Below are positions 23,784 through 43,000 of a stretch of DNA of 64,000 nt, in pieces; position 1 is the stretch's first letter; every line of letters begins with the position of its first letter. This DNA comes from Anisakis pegreffii (Eukaryota > Nematoda > Chromadorea > Rhabditida > Anisakidae). The stretch spans positions 222,010 to 286,009 of the forward strand of contig JAPYMA010000103.1 of the NCBI GenBank assembly GCA_035041965.1, written 5' to 3'. The notes beneath the pieces are model-generated. The model ran no database searches. It was not told where the DNA came from and worked only from the letters and a program-made list of their open reading frames with translations. The translations under genes were made by a program, and so were the position numbers.

Positions 23784-25092
23784 ATGAATAGTTCCACAGA
23801 GTTGTTCTTTTCTGAAACTGGTTTTGACTACAAATAATGTTATTTTATATCATATCGTATCGGAAGGGGAATTGACTATTTGATACATAGCTCACGTAAT
23901 GTTCATTCATTATTCCTTGGTTTATTCACTAACGCGATAGCTAGGATTGTAGAGTTGAGTATTGAGCATTTAAGAATTGAACTTTGATTGCACTTTTGCA
24001 TAATTCATCATGTTTGCATAATACATATACATATATTGGTGAGTTGTGACGTGTATGTATTAATGAGGTATAGGTTTGTCACTTCTCAAATATGGATTGT
24101 TTGATGTGGTGAGTTGTTGAAATTATATGGACTCTGGGATGTTCCGATGAGAAGAGAAGCAGTTGAAAGTCGATGTGTAGTTAAGACGAACATGTGTGCC
24201 TAACAATAAGTAAATAGAATGAATGGCTTGACCAGCTTTGCGTGTGTCTTTCCGCGATGAGGAATTATCGAGTATGCGTTAAGAAAAGCTCGAACTAATG
24301 AGAAGAGTCTCCTCTACTCGAATGTGAACGATTCTTTGAGTCATTGTTGACATCTTTTACTTTTTTGATGGAATATCATTATCGTTACGTTAGCAGAGAA
24401 TTTACGTTTCTATATTTGTTACTGATACAATTTCTGATTTTAGTTGCGCAGCACTGAAGAAACTGAACCAGTGAAAAAAGGTTCCAATCGTAAATGTAAA
24501 GTTGCAATTCATAGAGATTTAATTTCGCTTTATTCTAAGCCGAAGAAAAATGTTTGATATTGTTGTGTAGGAGTGCAGTCAAATGTATGCCACACAAATC
24601 GCAGAAGTGATTATTGTGTACAGATTTAAATTTTTAGTCAGATTTATTTATGTAATAACAGCTGTCTGGGTGGTATAATCACCTGTTGAGGATCATTTTT
24701 TCGAGCTTGATATGCGATTTGGCGATATGTAATGAAAATGCCTTGTTTGTCCTTTTTTACGTTTGTTCGTTCTGAGAGAGGATAATGACGGACGGTATGT
24801 TCAGTCATAAAAATAGATGGATTCTGTAGTTTAATGAGATTCGTGTAGTTCTCATAACATGTAATATATCTGTCACATGAGATGAAGGGAATATTCGTTT
24901 CGTTCATCTCATTCAATTTCGACTAGAATGAGTTGGTGAACGCAGGTAGTAGCAGAATGGAGAAGATTGTGATACAAGATTAACTAACTAGAAATATTAT
25001 CGGTTCTATTTTTGATATTTGAACGAATTTTGGAGACGACAGACTAATGACATCTCATCTGTCTCTTTTAATTATGTTTACTGCATTAGGAT

Positions 25093-25215
25093 TGGATGGA
25101 AGTCTCCCGAGGCTGGGACCCCGAGTACATACGAGGTTTCCCGGAACGGAAGGGGCCAGTCCTTTACTTTTCTCTCAGGTTCTTCAACCTTGAGTTACCC
25201 GAACAGCCGTATTCA
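25093..25215. other. GC-rich island of unknown origin
   Basis: About 120 bases are clearly richer in G and C than everything around them (for example GAGGCTGGGACCCCGAGTAC). It is not a tRNA, 5S rRNA or spliced-leader RNA that I can recognise. A + frame is open across it (25019-25300). It could be a fragment of a repeated element or of transferred coding DNA. Confidence 0.5.
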
Positions 25216-28200
25216 GTGTGATGAGACAGAGAATATTAAAGTGGTGAATGAACACAACTTGGTAAAATTCAAATCAGATCGGAAGATGTGTATATATTAG
25301 TTCAACTGTTAGGAACAACCGCATACAAACAAACTGCCAATGACATAGGTAATTGATTATGATAGATCTATGGTATTATGTAGGATGAATGCTAGTACAT
25401 CAGTCAATCTTATTAAATCTTCTTTTCTTTATTGTTATTATTATTCTTATATTTCATCTTTGAATCGCTTTGCATAGGAAATGTTTAATGTTCACTGAAA
25501 AACGAAAAACGCTGATAAAAGAGTGAAGATTTTGTTTTAAGCTGAATTTTTGCTGTGGTAAGTATGATTTAACGATCGAACAAATTCGATACAGCTCCAC
25601 TCAGTTTTAAGCGAGTGGAACTGATGTAATTCAATTTATCTTTAGATCTGGAGTTGTTAGAAGTGAGTGCTGAAGGCACACTTTATTTTATTTTTGTTGT
25701 TGTTGCTGCTGCTGCTGCTTATGTAACTCAGCATTAATATGATCGTTTTTATCAGTAGTATCAGCAGTATCATTGCGAGCTATGAGCGCCAGAATGATGC
25801 TTCATGTTAAGCTGAAGGCAAGCCAGCAACCACCAACACATCCTCCTTAGATTGTTTTGTTCTTTTCGCATTACATCCGCTACGATCGATCTCGTGTATT
25901 GCTTTCAACCAACCGTGCGCTTATTATTTATTCTCTTCGTTACGTTATCCACAAATACTCTCACCGGAAAACTGCCCAGCAAAAGCAAATCCGCCAGCAC
26001 ATATCCATAGAACAAAAACAGCATAGATTCAGTGAGCGTTAGGAGAAGATAAGATGTGCCTGGCCTTCCACCACCTACTTAATCGCTCAGGTTTAGTCTT
26101 ACAGCTATCCATTATCATCACTATCAGTTCTATCACACATCCACTCAATGCATTATTTTCGGTTCGACATTGCTTCTGTTCACCAATCATCCACTCATTT
26201 TCGTGATACTTAAACATATCGACATATCTATTTATCTATCTATCACTTATCTTATCTGTATCGTAACTAAACATCATTGCAATGATATGATGATGCCAAA
26301 CTGATAGGTGATATTTCGAGTTTTGTTTGTTTTCAATTGAACGTAGACTGACGCAATGATTTGCGCTTCATTTCCATTCGATCAACATTCAGGTAGCTGT
26401 TTAATTTAAGTTGATCATTTGATTAGACGCTAAAATTCTTTGATCTTTGATTTATAAGCTGTGACATTGAAACAGCAGCCTAACTTGAGTATAAAATGAG
26501 CTAATCCGAATAGCAACAGCAAAAAATCATGTGTTGTGTGTAGTCTGTTCGCGTTGTGTCTTCATTTGGTTCCATCAATGATAGATAAACGTGCACGTGT
26601 ATATATTTATGTATATACTTCCAGAGTCTGTTGGCTTAGAGGCGAACCGAATCACATATCTCAATACTACTAAATGTAACCGAATGAATGAAGTGATTGA
26701 TGCATTTGTATCAAATGCTTAGCACCTACGCTTTCGAGAACTTTTTTTGGAATTGGATAAGTACGATTGCCATGAGGAATGTGATAGTAGTAGAGAGTAG
26801 TAATATGATAAAGGTAATCGAGTAATAAGTAATAGGTATGATGTGTGGGAATATGAACGCATCCGTATTGAGGATACTCATGGCCTGTGCGAGCTATTTC
26901 TTCGTCATAGTTTTGAGTTGAGAAATTAGTTGTTGTCATCTGATGTTTCGTACTCTCATGAGAGATAACAGTGAAACAATTTTGATAGTGTTTGAAGTAA
27001 ATTGAATTTTGTAGGATCACAAATTGTATGGAATTTGGTTGAATGTTGAACGTTAGTGGGTGATGGGATTGCGATGAATGAGAGGAGAGGAGGAGTGTAC
27101 TAACGGAATGGTAGGGATGAGCGGCTGGAAGGCAGACTGGCCACGTAAAGCGTAAGTGGAAAAGTGCAAATGCAACTGAGAAGGGATTTGGGCTTGAAAA
27201 GGAGATATTCTGTTAGATAGCTGTCAAAAAGTGCTGGATGCGACATAGGTGAATAGATTGATGTTTAATGGTTGAGTAGTCGATTGATGTGGATGGAGGT
27301 GATGATATTCATTCGGAACAATGATGAGGCAGAAGCGACTGCGACATCGTTCATTATTTTTCATTTGCCATTTATTTGTCCACGTGCCACTTCTTTTTCC
27401 GTATTTCTATCAGTAGTAGCAAATACCGAATTAGATGTATTGAGCAAATGAAAATTTGTTCTCATTCGTTCAAGAGAAGTTGTTAGTAGCTTGGATTAAA
27501 GGATTAGTTGCTGTAGATTGAGTTGCGATTAATTACATTGAAAGAGAGGAGTTGATGTGAAAGGATCGATTGCGTTCCAACACTCACAATTAGTTTCGTG
27601 AATTTGAGTTGAGAAATGATGCATCTGAGAGTGCGAATAAGCACAGTAATTTGTCTTTTTTGTATTATTCAATTTTCAAAATCATATTCCTCTCTCGATC
27701 TTTTTTTTGGAAGAAGCGGAGAGCAGTCTGTGTACACTTCTTTCCTTTTGATTATCAGTGTTGGAGTTGATTGAAAATTGATATTAAAGGCAAAATTGAT
27801 GTTCGAAATTCCAAGGTTACGACCTGGAATTATGATGATGATGATGATGACTACGAGAATGAGTACCAGTGGTTATTAAGGTCTGCCACCGAAAGCAATC
27901 ATTTTTTGATTCGTTTCTTTAATGCTAATTTAAATTTTCGATATTTTCACAGGAAATGTATTGCTTATGCAAATTTGGTTACTTTTAATTCTCCATTGCC
28001 CATTTTTTGGATAATTTCTCATTAATCTGCGTATTATCAAATGAAACGGGTAGATCGGATGATGGGATTAGAACTGGAAATTGAAACGATTTGAATTATC
28101 GATGCAAAAAGAATAATAATGGATTTTGTCTATTGGCGGATAAAGCATAATTCATTTATTGAGTCAGTCAATCAGTTAGTGAATTTTCAGCATTTTCACA

Positions 28201-28800
28201 TTCATGCATCGCTATTTGAAGAATTTTTTGCTTCCTGTTGTACTGTTTGAATATAATGGTCGCTACTGAATCTGTTCAGTTGAGCAGAAAATGACTTCAC
28301 TTTGTGTTGGGTGCTGCTTTCTCGTGCAGAAAGCAATTTCCTCAAAAATTTCTTGCTTTCTTCATTTTATTATTGACTAATGCAGGTAGATAGGTAGTTA
28401 GATAGGGGATTGCTATTATCAACATACTGGTGGAATTAATTCTAAGATAGTGTTTAGGAACGGGTTGTAATAGAAGATAGTATCAAGTGATTCTTTAAAT
28501 TCTAATCACTGTCTGAGTTAATGTGGAGGATAGAAATTCATTGACGAAAACAACAACAACAACAGCAAATTATTGCGTTTAATTATTCTTTTGCGGAATG
28601 TGCGATTGACGACAGGTTAGTGGTAAATATTCACATTGAAATGGAGTTGATTTATGGAATGAGAATAAATGGTTTTGAATGAGTTGAATTGATTGTGCTG
28701 AGCTGATTTACTAGTACTATTGCTGCGGCATATCTTGTCGCTTTATTATCATGTTTATCGGTCTCTGCGGCTGTTCGCACGTCTAGATTTCAGTGGATAA

Positions 28801-29190
28801 CAAACAAAAATAGTATGGGGAAAACAAGAGTTGTGCAATTATGTGTGGTGATGCTAGCTTATTCAGACATTTTCGTCATTAGTTTTGTTTTCGTTTTACA
28901 AATTGATCAGCTGATAATACTGAACAATTATTTTGATCCATTCACCATTTTGGATTTTCTTCCTTGCATCTGTCATTTGAGTAAATGTTATGAAATTTCA
29001 GTAGCAAACAAAAATAGTATGGGAAAAACAAGAGCTGTGGAATTATGTGTGTTGATGCTAGGTTATTAAAACATTTTCGCAATTAGCGTTGTTTTCGTTT
29101 CACAAATTGATCAGCTGATAATACTGAATCATCCACGATTTTAGATTATCTTACATCTGTCATTTGTGTAAATGTTATGAAAAATTTTAG
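28801..29190. repeat. Direct tandem duplication, period 204 bp
   Basis: Copy 1 (28801-29004) and copy 2 (29005-29190) both begin with CAAACAAAAATAGTATGGG and both end in an acceptor-like string (ATGAAATTTCAG and AAAAATTTTAG). They differ by scattered substitutions and a short deletion in copy 2. A + frame stays open through copy 1 and into copy 2 (28815-29069). Confidence 0.85.
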
Positions 29191-32100
29191 TTTTCAAATT
29201 CTTGTCATCTTGTTGTGTCCTCCTCGATCAGATTGTGTTGAGCTGATGCAATATTGCTTGAATTATTTATTTGTTGTCATCCTCAGGAGGATTTGTTTAT
29301 GCCTCTTCTCCTCTCTTTTCCGTTTTTGCATAGCAATATTCATTGTCAGATGTTTTTTCCTAGGTACGTTCACTAATTTTTTTAAGTTATCTTATTTGTT
29401 TCGTGACTTGCTCATGGGATACTCGGTCACAAGGAATCAGAAAAAACTTTTAATTATTGAATTTGCTCGTAGGATTTTGCAAAAGAATTTCGTTTGCATC
29501 GAATGTTGAAGTTAAATGATTATGTAAAGTCTTTTCTGGTTTTTTTTTTGTTTTTTGCAAACGAAACCATCATTGTGATGGAGATTTTTGCTCAGAATCA
29601 CCTCATATTGATGGCCTCCATTAGTCAGATTATTATGTCTATTTCAGATGATCCATCGAATTTTGTTTTTTTTTATCAGCAATTTTCGTGAATTGTTCCA
29701 TTTCTGTTTAGTAACGTTGTTAGTGGTAATGAACATGAAAATGATAACTCAATTAGTGCATACGGCTTGATTGATAGTAGTTACAATAGTATAGCAAAAA
29801 AGGAGTCTTAAAAATAGTCATAAAAATAGCTGATATGAAGCGGAAAATTTTAATGATATTTCTTATCAAGTGTTGAGATGATTGTGTGACGTATTTTAGA
29901 ATTGATTCTATATGGTTTGTAGCATCATGATAGCATCAATTGCGCATGTCATCTAAATGAATGTGAGATGATAGACAGACAGATCCTTATCACTGAGCTA
30001 TTGTTCATTCATGGACAGCACAAGGAACGAATTTGTGAGTAGTGAATGATCAAACGAAGATCGTGAGTATCGATTGGTGGTGGTTGCATGTGAAGAATTA
30101 TTAGACAACTGATTACAAGCATTAATAAGAATATGAATGCGAGTATCACATTTTGTCATTAGAACAACGTATTGGAATGAACGTGAACATCTTTGCGTTG
30201 CAATTCTTTCTTCGTTTGTTGTTGTTTTTGTTGTTTTTTTGCGATTTGTTTTCATTGGAATTTGATTCAGTTCAAGCAAAAACCTCAAGCTGACACAAAC
30301 GCTCGGTAAGAATGATTTTTTAAAATAGTTTCAGTTTGTTCGTTCATTTTTGAATTTTCAAATTTTTGTTATCCATCCACTCATCCATCCACGTAATCGT
30401 CTCGTCTAATTATTATGTGTTTTAGTTTATGTCATTTCCTGTGAAAGGCAAAAAAAATTTTTTTTGAATGAATATTCATTCATTTAATCGATTATTTGTT
30501 TGTTTGCTTCATTTGCTTTGAATTCGATAGCGATTATTCAGTTTTCATCGTCCTCACATCAGTCTGATACTGTTGAAGTATGTTTTGGATTTAATTTCAG
30601 TTTTAAGCGCGATTACAATCCGTTAAAAGATTCTTCGTGCGTTTCCTAAAGCGCTTAAAGCATCGTTAACTCTTCCGACATCTCATCGCATTATTCAGTG
30701 ATTACGGATTTGAGAACACTAAAATGTAGAGGCATATACATGGTTTGCGCTCATTTATGTAAGATTTAGGCGTTATATCGAGGCCAATAATTGATCGAAA
30801 TGAAGTAGGCTTGTTGTTGTTGAATATTTAATTATAGCAATATACCGGCTTCATGTCATTATTATAGAATGCATCTGCTTAATTTCACTGCAGTTCGATT
30901 TGCGCACAATTTTATTAACGTCGTTGCCATCACGGTTTGTCTTAGGCAATATAGATTATTATCATCCGTATACAATGTTATTTTTGATAGTTGTTAGGGT
31001 TGTTATCGTTGACGCTGTAAGTGTTATCATTATTATGAATGCTGTTGCATTGTTATTATCATTACTACTTGAGATTAGCATCAAATGATATCGATCTTAT
31101 GATCGACAAGAGTTATTCTTGAACTGAAGCAGGTGTCTTCGTGTGCATGAAAGAATCATTTCGTATCGATTTGTAAGTAACTTTTTATAAGATGCTCGCT
31201 CTCCATCATACTGGATGAACTGCTGAAGCTTCCATCAATTGGAAAGCATGCCGGTAAAAAAGACTTTTGGTTTCATTAGTACTGCTGAATTTTTCAGTCT
31301 TCATTTGACATCCTCATTGCGTTTTCTCTTTACTATCCATCAGAATCACAATGAAAACTTTCTGATCTTAAATTATTTCCGAATAGATCATCATCGCATG
31401 TTTCAATTTTTGATGTTATCATTGTGTAAACTTAAAATGTCACATGCGATCACATTCGTTTGAGTCTTAGTTTTATTCCGAAATCTGTGCTGAGATGGAT
31501 GAACACAGCTGGCAAATGTATTTTCTAACGGTGATTATTGTTTGGTGCTCATACGAGCCCATTTAATCCAGACTTTTCTGTGCTTGTGAGTAATCCACAA
31601 TAATTGAACATTCAGATCGATAGTGTTCATTCAGTACCAATTGTAAAACAACTGAATGTCGGTCTAATGAGGCATTTGAGTGTATTTGAGTCGTAGTAAG
31701 AGCACAGTCCAACCAACGTGTTTTCGCATAAATTTTTACAGATTTTCCCTTGGCATTGTGAAACTTTTTTGAAAGTTCTTCCGAATGAAGTAATTTTTTC
31801 AACTGAGTAAATTTCGGTTTCGATTGTTTAGTATCATATAATGGAATGGCAACGGCAAGCAGTGAAAGGAAACATTTTTAGAGGGCGACTCAGCTAGATT
31901 GCAGAAAAATTCGAGTGTTGGTTGGGGCCTAATGTGTTAATTGTGGCTTGTAAGCGTTGAAAAAATCATTCAGAGAAATTGAGAACGTTGTGAAAGTGCT
32001 GCATACACGAATAGTGTTGTGTTATAATACATTACGAATCGTTGATCGAATAGGTGGGTGGAGGAATTTCAATAGGATGCATAAAATATCTTTGAAGGGA

Positions 32101-33984
32101 GGAAGTGTGTGGGTATTTTATTGCCAGAACGATAAGTGTTTTACTCGAATATCGAGCGTTTGATTGAGGTTTTATGGCTCATTCAGATACATTTCACCGA
32201 GAATTGCTTCGTTTCGTTTCGTGTTTATCGCGAGAAGCAAAGTTTCGGTTTGTCGGCCGGAAAAAAAAACCTCCTAAAATGATGGTATTTTTGTGGGTTT
32301 CATTATGCATTTATTTATTCATTCTGAACTGCAATCACATCGCATCGCATACGTACACACACGAACACAACTCAACACATACAATAATGTGACATCTGTT
32401 TGCAGTTAGAGATTTCTTTTCAGCAATAAATATCTTCTGTGTATAAATGTTTCGATTTTTATGTGTATGTAGGATGCGTTCAGAATATAGACTTGATTGT
32501 GTATCGGATTACATTACACAAGATTCAATGACGACGACGACGACAACAACACCATCAAAGAAACGAATTGATTCAATTCGCTGGAATGAAGTCTTTTAAT
32601 GTTGCTTGTTCGCTTGTGTGGGTGTATGCAAATAAATGGTAGATTAATTTGCGCTTTATTCAATTTTGAATTGCATCTCGCAGCTATTGCAGTCGGCACT
32701 GATTAAGTCGTGAGCTGTTTAGCTTTAATGTTGCTTTTGAATGTGGTGTGTTGAATTCGTTCGAGTTGGACATTGTTTTTTTTGTTGGTTGTTCTGTTGC
32801 AGCGATAGATTTTACTAGACTGATTGTCTGATTATCGTTAGACTAATTATCAACAATTCATTGAGAGGATATGAAATGATTAACGATTCATTCTGAATTT
32901 GAATAGATTTCCGATCGATTAGGTGAGCAAATACAATTGGGATTGCAGTTGAATTGATTATGAGTAGAATGATTGTCATTTGCGTAAAACACCCATTGTC
33001 AATAGATTTAGCAATAATAATAATAATACTGATAAGTTTGATGTGAAAAGATTGATTGATGTTATGGTTTGTTGAATTTTATGATTTGATTTCATTTGGG
33101 GTATATTGTGGACTATTTTTAAGAGGAATACTAAGATTGATTTATATTCATTTTTAATGAATGGGGGAATATTTTGTCATGTTTACTTAGTTATGATTGG
33201 TGTTCGGATTATTCTGATGAAGCTCACCGATTCATTCATCCTTTTGACAGTTTTAGTTGTTGAATATTGTTATTCATTTTGCTTTTATTTGGTAGCATCG
33301 ATATACTGTAATCAGCGTTGTTGTCAGTGGTGTTGTTTTTGTGGCTTGTTTAGATATTCATCCGATAGGAACACACTGAAGTGATCACTGATGAGTTGGT
33401 TGATTTTTCATTGAACCAATTGATCCCAAACAAAAACATTCTTTTATGTACGATCAACTGACTGAATCGCATGTTTGACGTCAGTCACTCCCTCCAATAC
33501 GTACCTTCGAATAATAACTTCCTTTCAAATATGATTGAATTTTAGGAACTGTCCATATTTATTCAGTCGTTTCTTTAGATATAGCAAGACATGTTTGTTG
33601 TTATATTGGTGAGCTGGTACATTTATTTGTTTATTTTCGAATGTTTACTCGTTCATGTTTCTTTAATCTCGTAGTTGTTTTGTAATTTATTAACCAATTC
33701 GTATTGTGAAGTTGTGGTGTGTTCGATGCATTTTGTGTTGAGTATGGAATCGATGAATCCTTTTTTTTTTTGTTGTTCAAATGAGAATGTTTTATGCGAT
33801 ATACTACTTTATCGTGACTTTTTTATGTTGTGATTTGACTTGATTAGTTCTGATTATACGCGTTTGTTTCGCGTTCGCACTGAATCGCTATCGATACGTC
33901 GTATTCGTTTGAGAATTGAAGCGAATTGAAATGGTAACGAGAAATTGTTTTAAGGGTGGCTTTCTCTCGCTTAATATTGGCGAG
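29191..33984. other. Upstream region of the SERCA gene, no confident gene
   Basis: AT-rich sequence with many T and A runs, short trinucleotide runs (for example ACGACGACGACG near 32530) and scattered short open frames. It probably includes the promoter and 5' untranslated region of the SERCA gene, but no specific element can be assigned by eye. No clear trans-splice acceptor precedes the SERCA start codon; the nearest pyrimidine-rich AG (TTGTTTTAAG) is about 30 bases upstream. Confidence 0.45.
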
Positions 33985-40035
<6,051 letters not shown>

Positions 40036-43000
40036 ACACGAAACACCACCGTTTTAATGTTCAGTGCATCCATAAATTATTATATGAAGCTAATTTATGT
40101 ATTTCAATTTGTTGTATTATATATTAGTAATAATGATAATTTTAATAATAATAATAATAATAATAATATTCAAACTATTACCTCTATTTCATCAAATTTT
40201 TGTAGAATGAGTTAATATAATATATATACATATAAATACATTCATATGTATTTTATAATTCTCTTCTGATGTTAGTGTTTTGCTCTCGTACTGCCTTGAG
40301 AAGTAGTGTGACGTGCAAACGTCTGTTTGAAGAGATATAACACGGATTCACGAAAGCTGACAAAATCGATAGACATTTGGTGGATATGAGTAGCGTTGTT
40401 GCATAACTGTGTAGTAGTGAGCTGGAAAAAGTATGAAATGAAGTGATATATCGGTGGGGGAGTTAAGGAGGTAAGGTGAGTGATTAGGAGTGCTAGTTGT
40501 CTTGAACGGTGGTGTTTGTTCGGGAAATGAAATGGTATGCACAATGCTATGATAAGTTCCTGTCAAATGCCAGTTCCTTGTTAATCCTTTTTTTTTTGAA
40601 TTGGTAATTCTCTCAACTAATCGCATTGTTGTGACTGAATCAAATAGTACTTTTTTATTGAATTTTTTTTGAATAATTTTAACGTTCCCCTAAATTGAAT
40701 ATGTTTGAGCGAGTTATTAGTATACACATAGTAATGATAAGCGTTATGAATATTATCAGTGTAATTTTTGTTGTTATTATTATTACTATTATTATCATTA
40801 TTATTATAATTGTGGTTGATTGAATGCTAACACTGCATTGAATGCAAATGTTCCCATAATAGAATTGATTTCGTGATCGGTTTGAAGTGTAGCGATAAGA
40901 AATACTAACCGATTGTTGTTATAATGATAGTATCAGCGTTACACAATAATCACTCGCTCAAAACTGTTTCTCTTTCATTTGGAATTTGTTTGTTGCGTTT
41001 TCGGTGTGATCATTTGTTATAATGAATACACTTCAGAACAGCTCATTTCTGAGATTGGCTTGATTCAGTTGATTCTTCTGTGAACGTTTAGTTGATCCGA
41101 ACATCTGGACATTCAGTTGATCTGCTGAACATTATTGTTGTGGATTTGTGAAACTTTGAATCGGTGAATTGTTGACTTTCACTCGTTTTTTTTGCTTCAA
41201 AAATACATAATTTTAGACGGAAACATAGTGATATGCTGCTGTGAAGTGTGAATCGTTGATAATCGAATGATTGTTTCTTTATTTATTGAATTAATTTATT
41301 AACTGAACGATTTCCACTCATATTCGTTTTGATTTGTTTTGTTTTGTTTCGTTGAGCTTTTCAAATGTCTCCTCTCACATCCTCAAATCAACTAACCTAA
41401 AGTTAATCGTATTAACATTCTCTGTTGTTGTTTTAATCGATCTGTCGTTCGTTTGTAACACTCTTTGTCGTTTCATCAATCAATCCATCATTTGATCACC
41501 GTTAATGTCTGTATCAATATCAATAATATTTTCAAAACATTACTCTTCATTGGATTCCTGGAATTAACAGATTTATTGCTTATGATGAAAATTGTTCAAC
41601 AGTTGGTTCGTGTAATTTTTGTTGTTTTTTTTCCGTTCAGTGTTACAAGTCTATATGCATGCATTTGAGAGCTTCACGAGGTCATGCTTGGAAATGAAAT
41701 AATAATTTTTTAAATGCGGATTGTTTATTTGTCGAGAAATCAGATTGGGATTGAAACTTTTTAATTTTAGCATGATACTGCTTGGTTGTTGGTTGCTTTG
41801 TTAAGTTTGTGAACTTAGAAGTTGAATTGATGATTGATGTTTCAGTGGCATAAAAGTTTCATTTGAAATTCACTTATAGAGTATCTTGGATTAGTCCAGT
41901 AGGGTACATCACACTCGTGCTTTCGCCGATAAAAATGTGCAATCAGAAATTTCATTACTTTTAAAAGCATTTCTAAAAAAGACAAGCCTGCGGGATTGTG
42001 TGTGTGTGTTTTGCATTCTGTTCGTTTTCTTGTTGAATAGTTAACATTGATCGGAAATATCTTATCATCATCCATCGATTACATTTTGTGCACGATTTTG
42101 TTATTGTTTGTGTTGTTATGTTTTGGAAAAAAGTCTTGTGGAAAATTGTTCTTAAAGTGTAATGCTTTATGCATTTTATTGCATCAATCATTACATGTTT
42201 AATGGAAATTCTGTGGAAATTTTGAAATATTAGTCAATTTTTTGAGTCGTCGTTTCGTCGTATTTTTCCATCCATCCATCATACCATCTAAAATTGCTGT
42301 GCTGTTGATCCGACGGAAAAAAAAAGAGCACATTTTCGATTGGCTATATGCGTTTGTTTGCTTTTCGTTATGTGGGCAATTTGGGGTTCAGTTCGGCATT
42401 TTATTTGTTTATTTTTTGTTGAATTAGAGTTGCTGTCCGTTTTTATGTGTGATGATTTTCCGTTAAAAACATTTTGTTTGTTGTTGTTATGATGATAATG
42501 ATGATGTTGTAGTTTTTAATTCATTGCTCGAAAATTGATTCTTCTCTTTTTGTTTTCATAAATTTTATGCTTTTGTTTGTTTTAGTTTTCGTTTAAATTT
42601 TATTTATTTATTTATTTTTTGTTGGTTTTGGTTGTTTTGTGTTCTGTAGAATAATGAATAATAATAATATAGAAAAGGATAATTATACGTCTGCTTTACA
42701 ATTAGTCTTTTTTTTCTTCAAATTCCTTATTATTATTCACTTCTGTCAATCTCTTCGCTAGGCGCATCCTACTTCTTCTTACTTGATTTCCCGGCTTACA
42801 AAATAACTGCAGTCCCGATAGTTGCTTCCTGACTTGTCCCGGTTAGCATTTGTCTGAGGGTAGTTGTACGGGGACTGGGTTTCGTTAACGAAAGTGGATG
42901 ATGGTTGTTGTGTCGGACGGCAATTTGTGACTTTTTGAGGGTTGCTTACGGGAATTTCTTGAAGAGTTTCTTTGAATTTTTCAAGGTATATTTTTTAGCC

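Larger units (their letters stand above)
23209..28800. other. No confident gene
   Basis: A + strand frame of 132 codons at 23439-23837 starts with ATG but contains a recent 31-bp duplication. Frames of 90 and 116 codons are open on the - strand at 24644-24916 and 26670-27020; their residues look protein-like but no splice partners or motifs were found. A GC-rich patch lies at 25093-25215. Short (TTG/CTG)n and (ATG)n runs occur near 25700 and 27830. Confidence 0.4.

Noticed and set aside
33916..33984. Upstream Met codons extending SERCA by 23 residues
   Set aside because: The family begins at the Met of MNDAH; the extension has no counterpart in SERCA proteins and lies in the leader.
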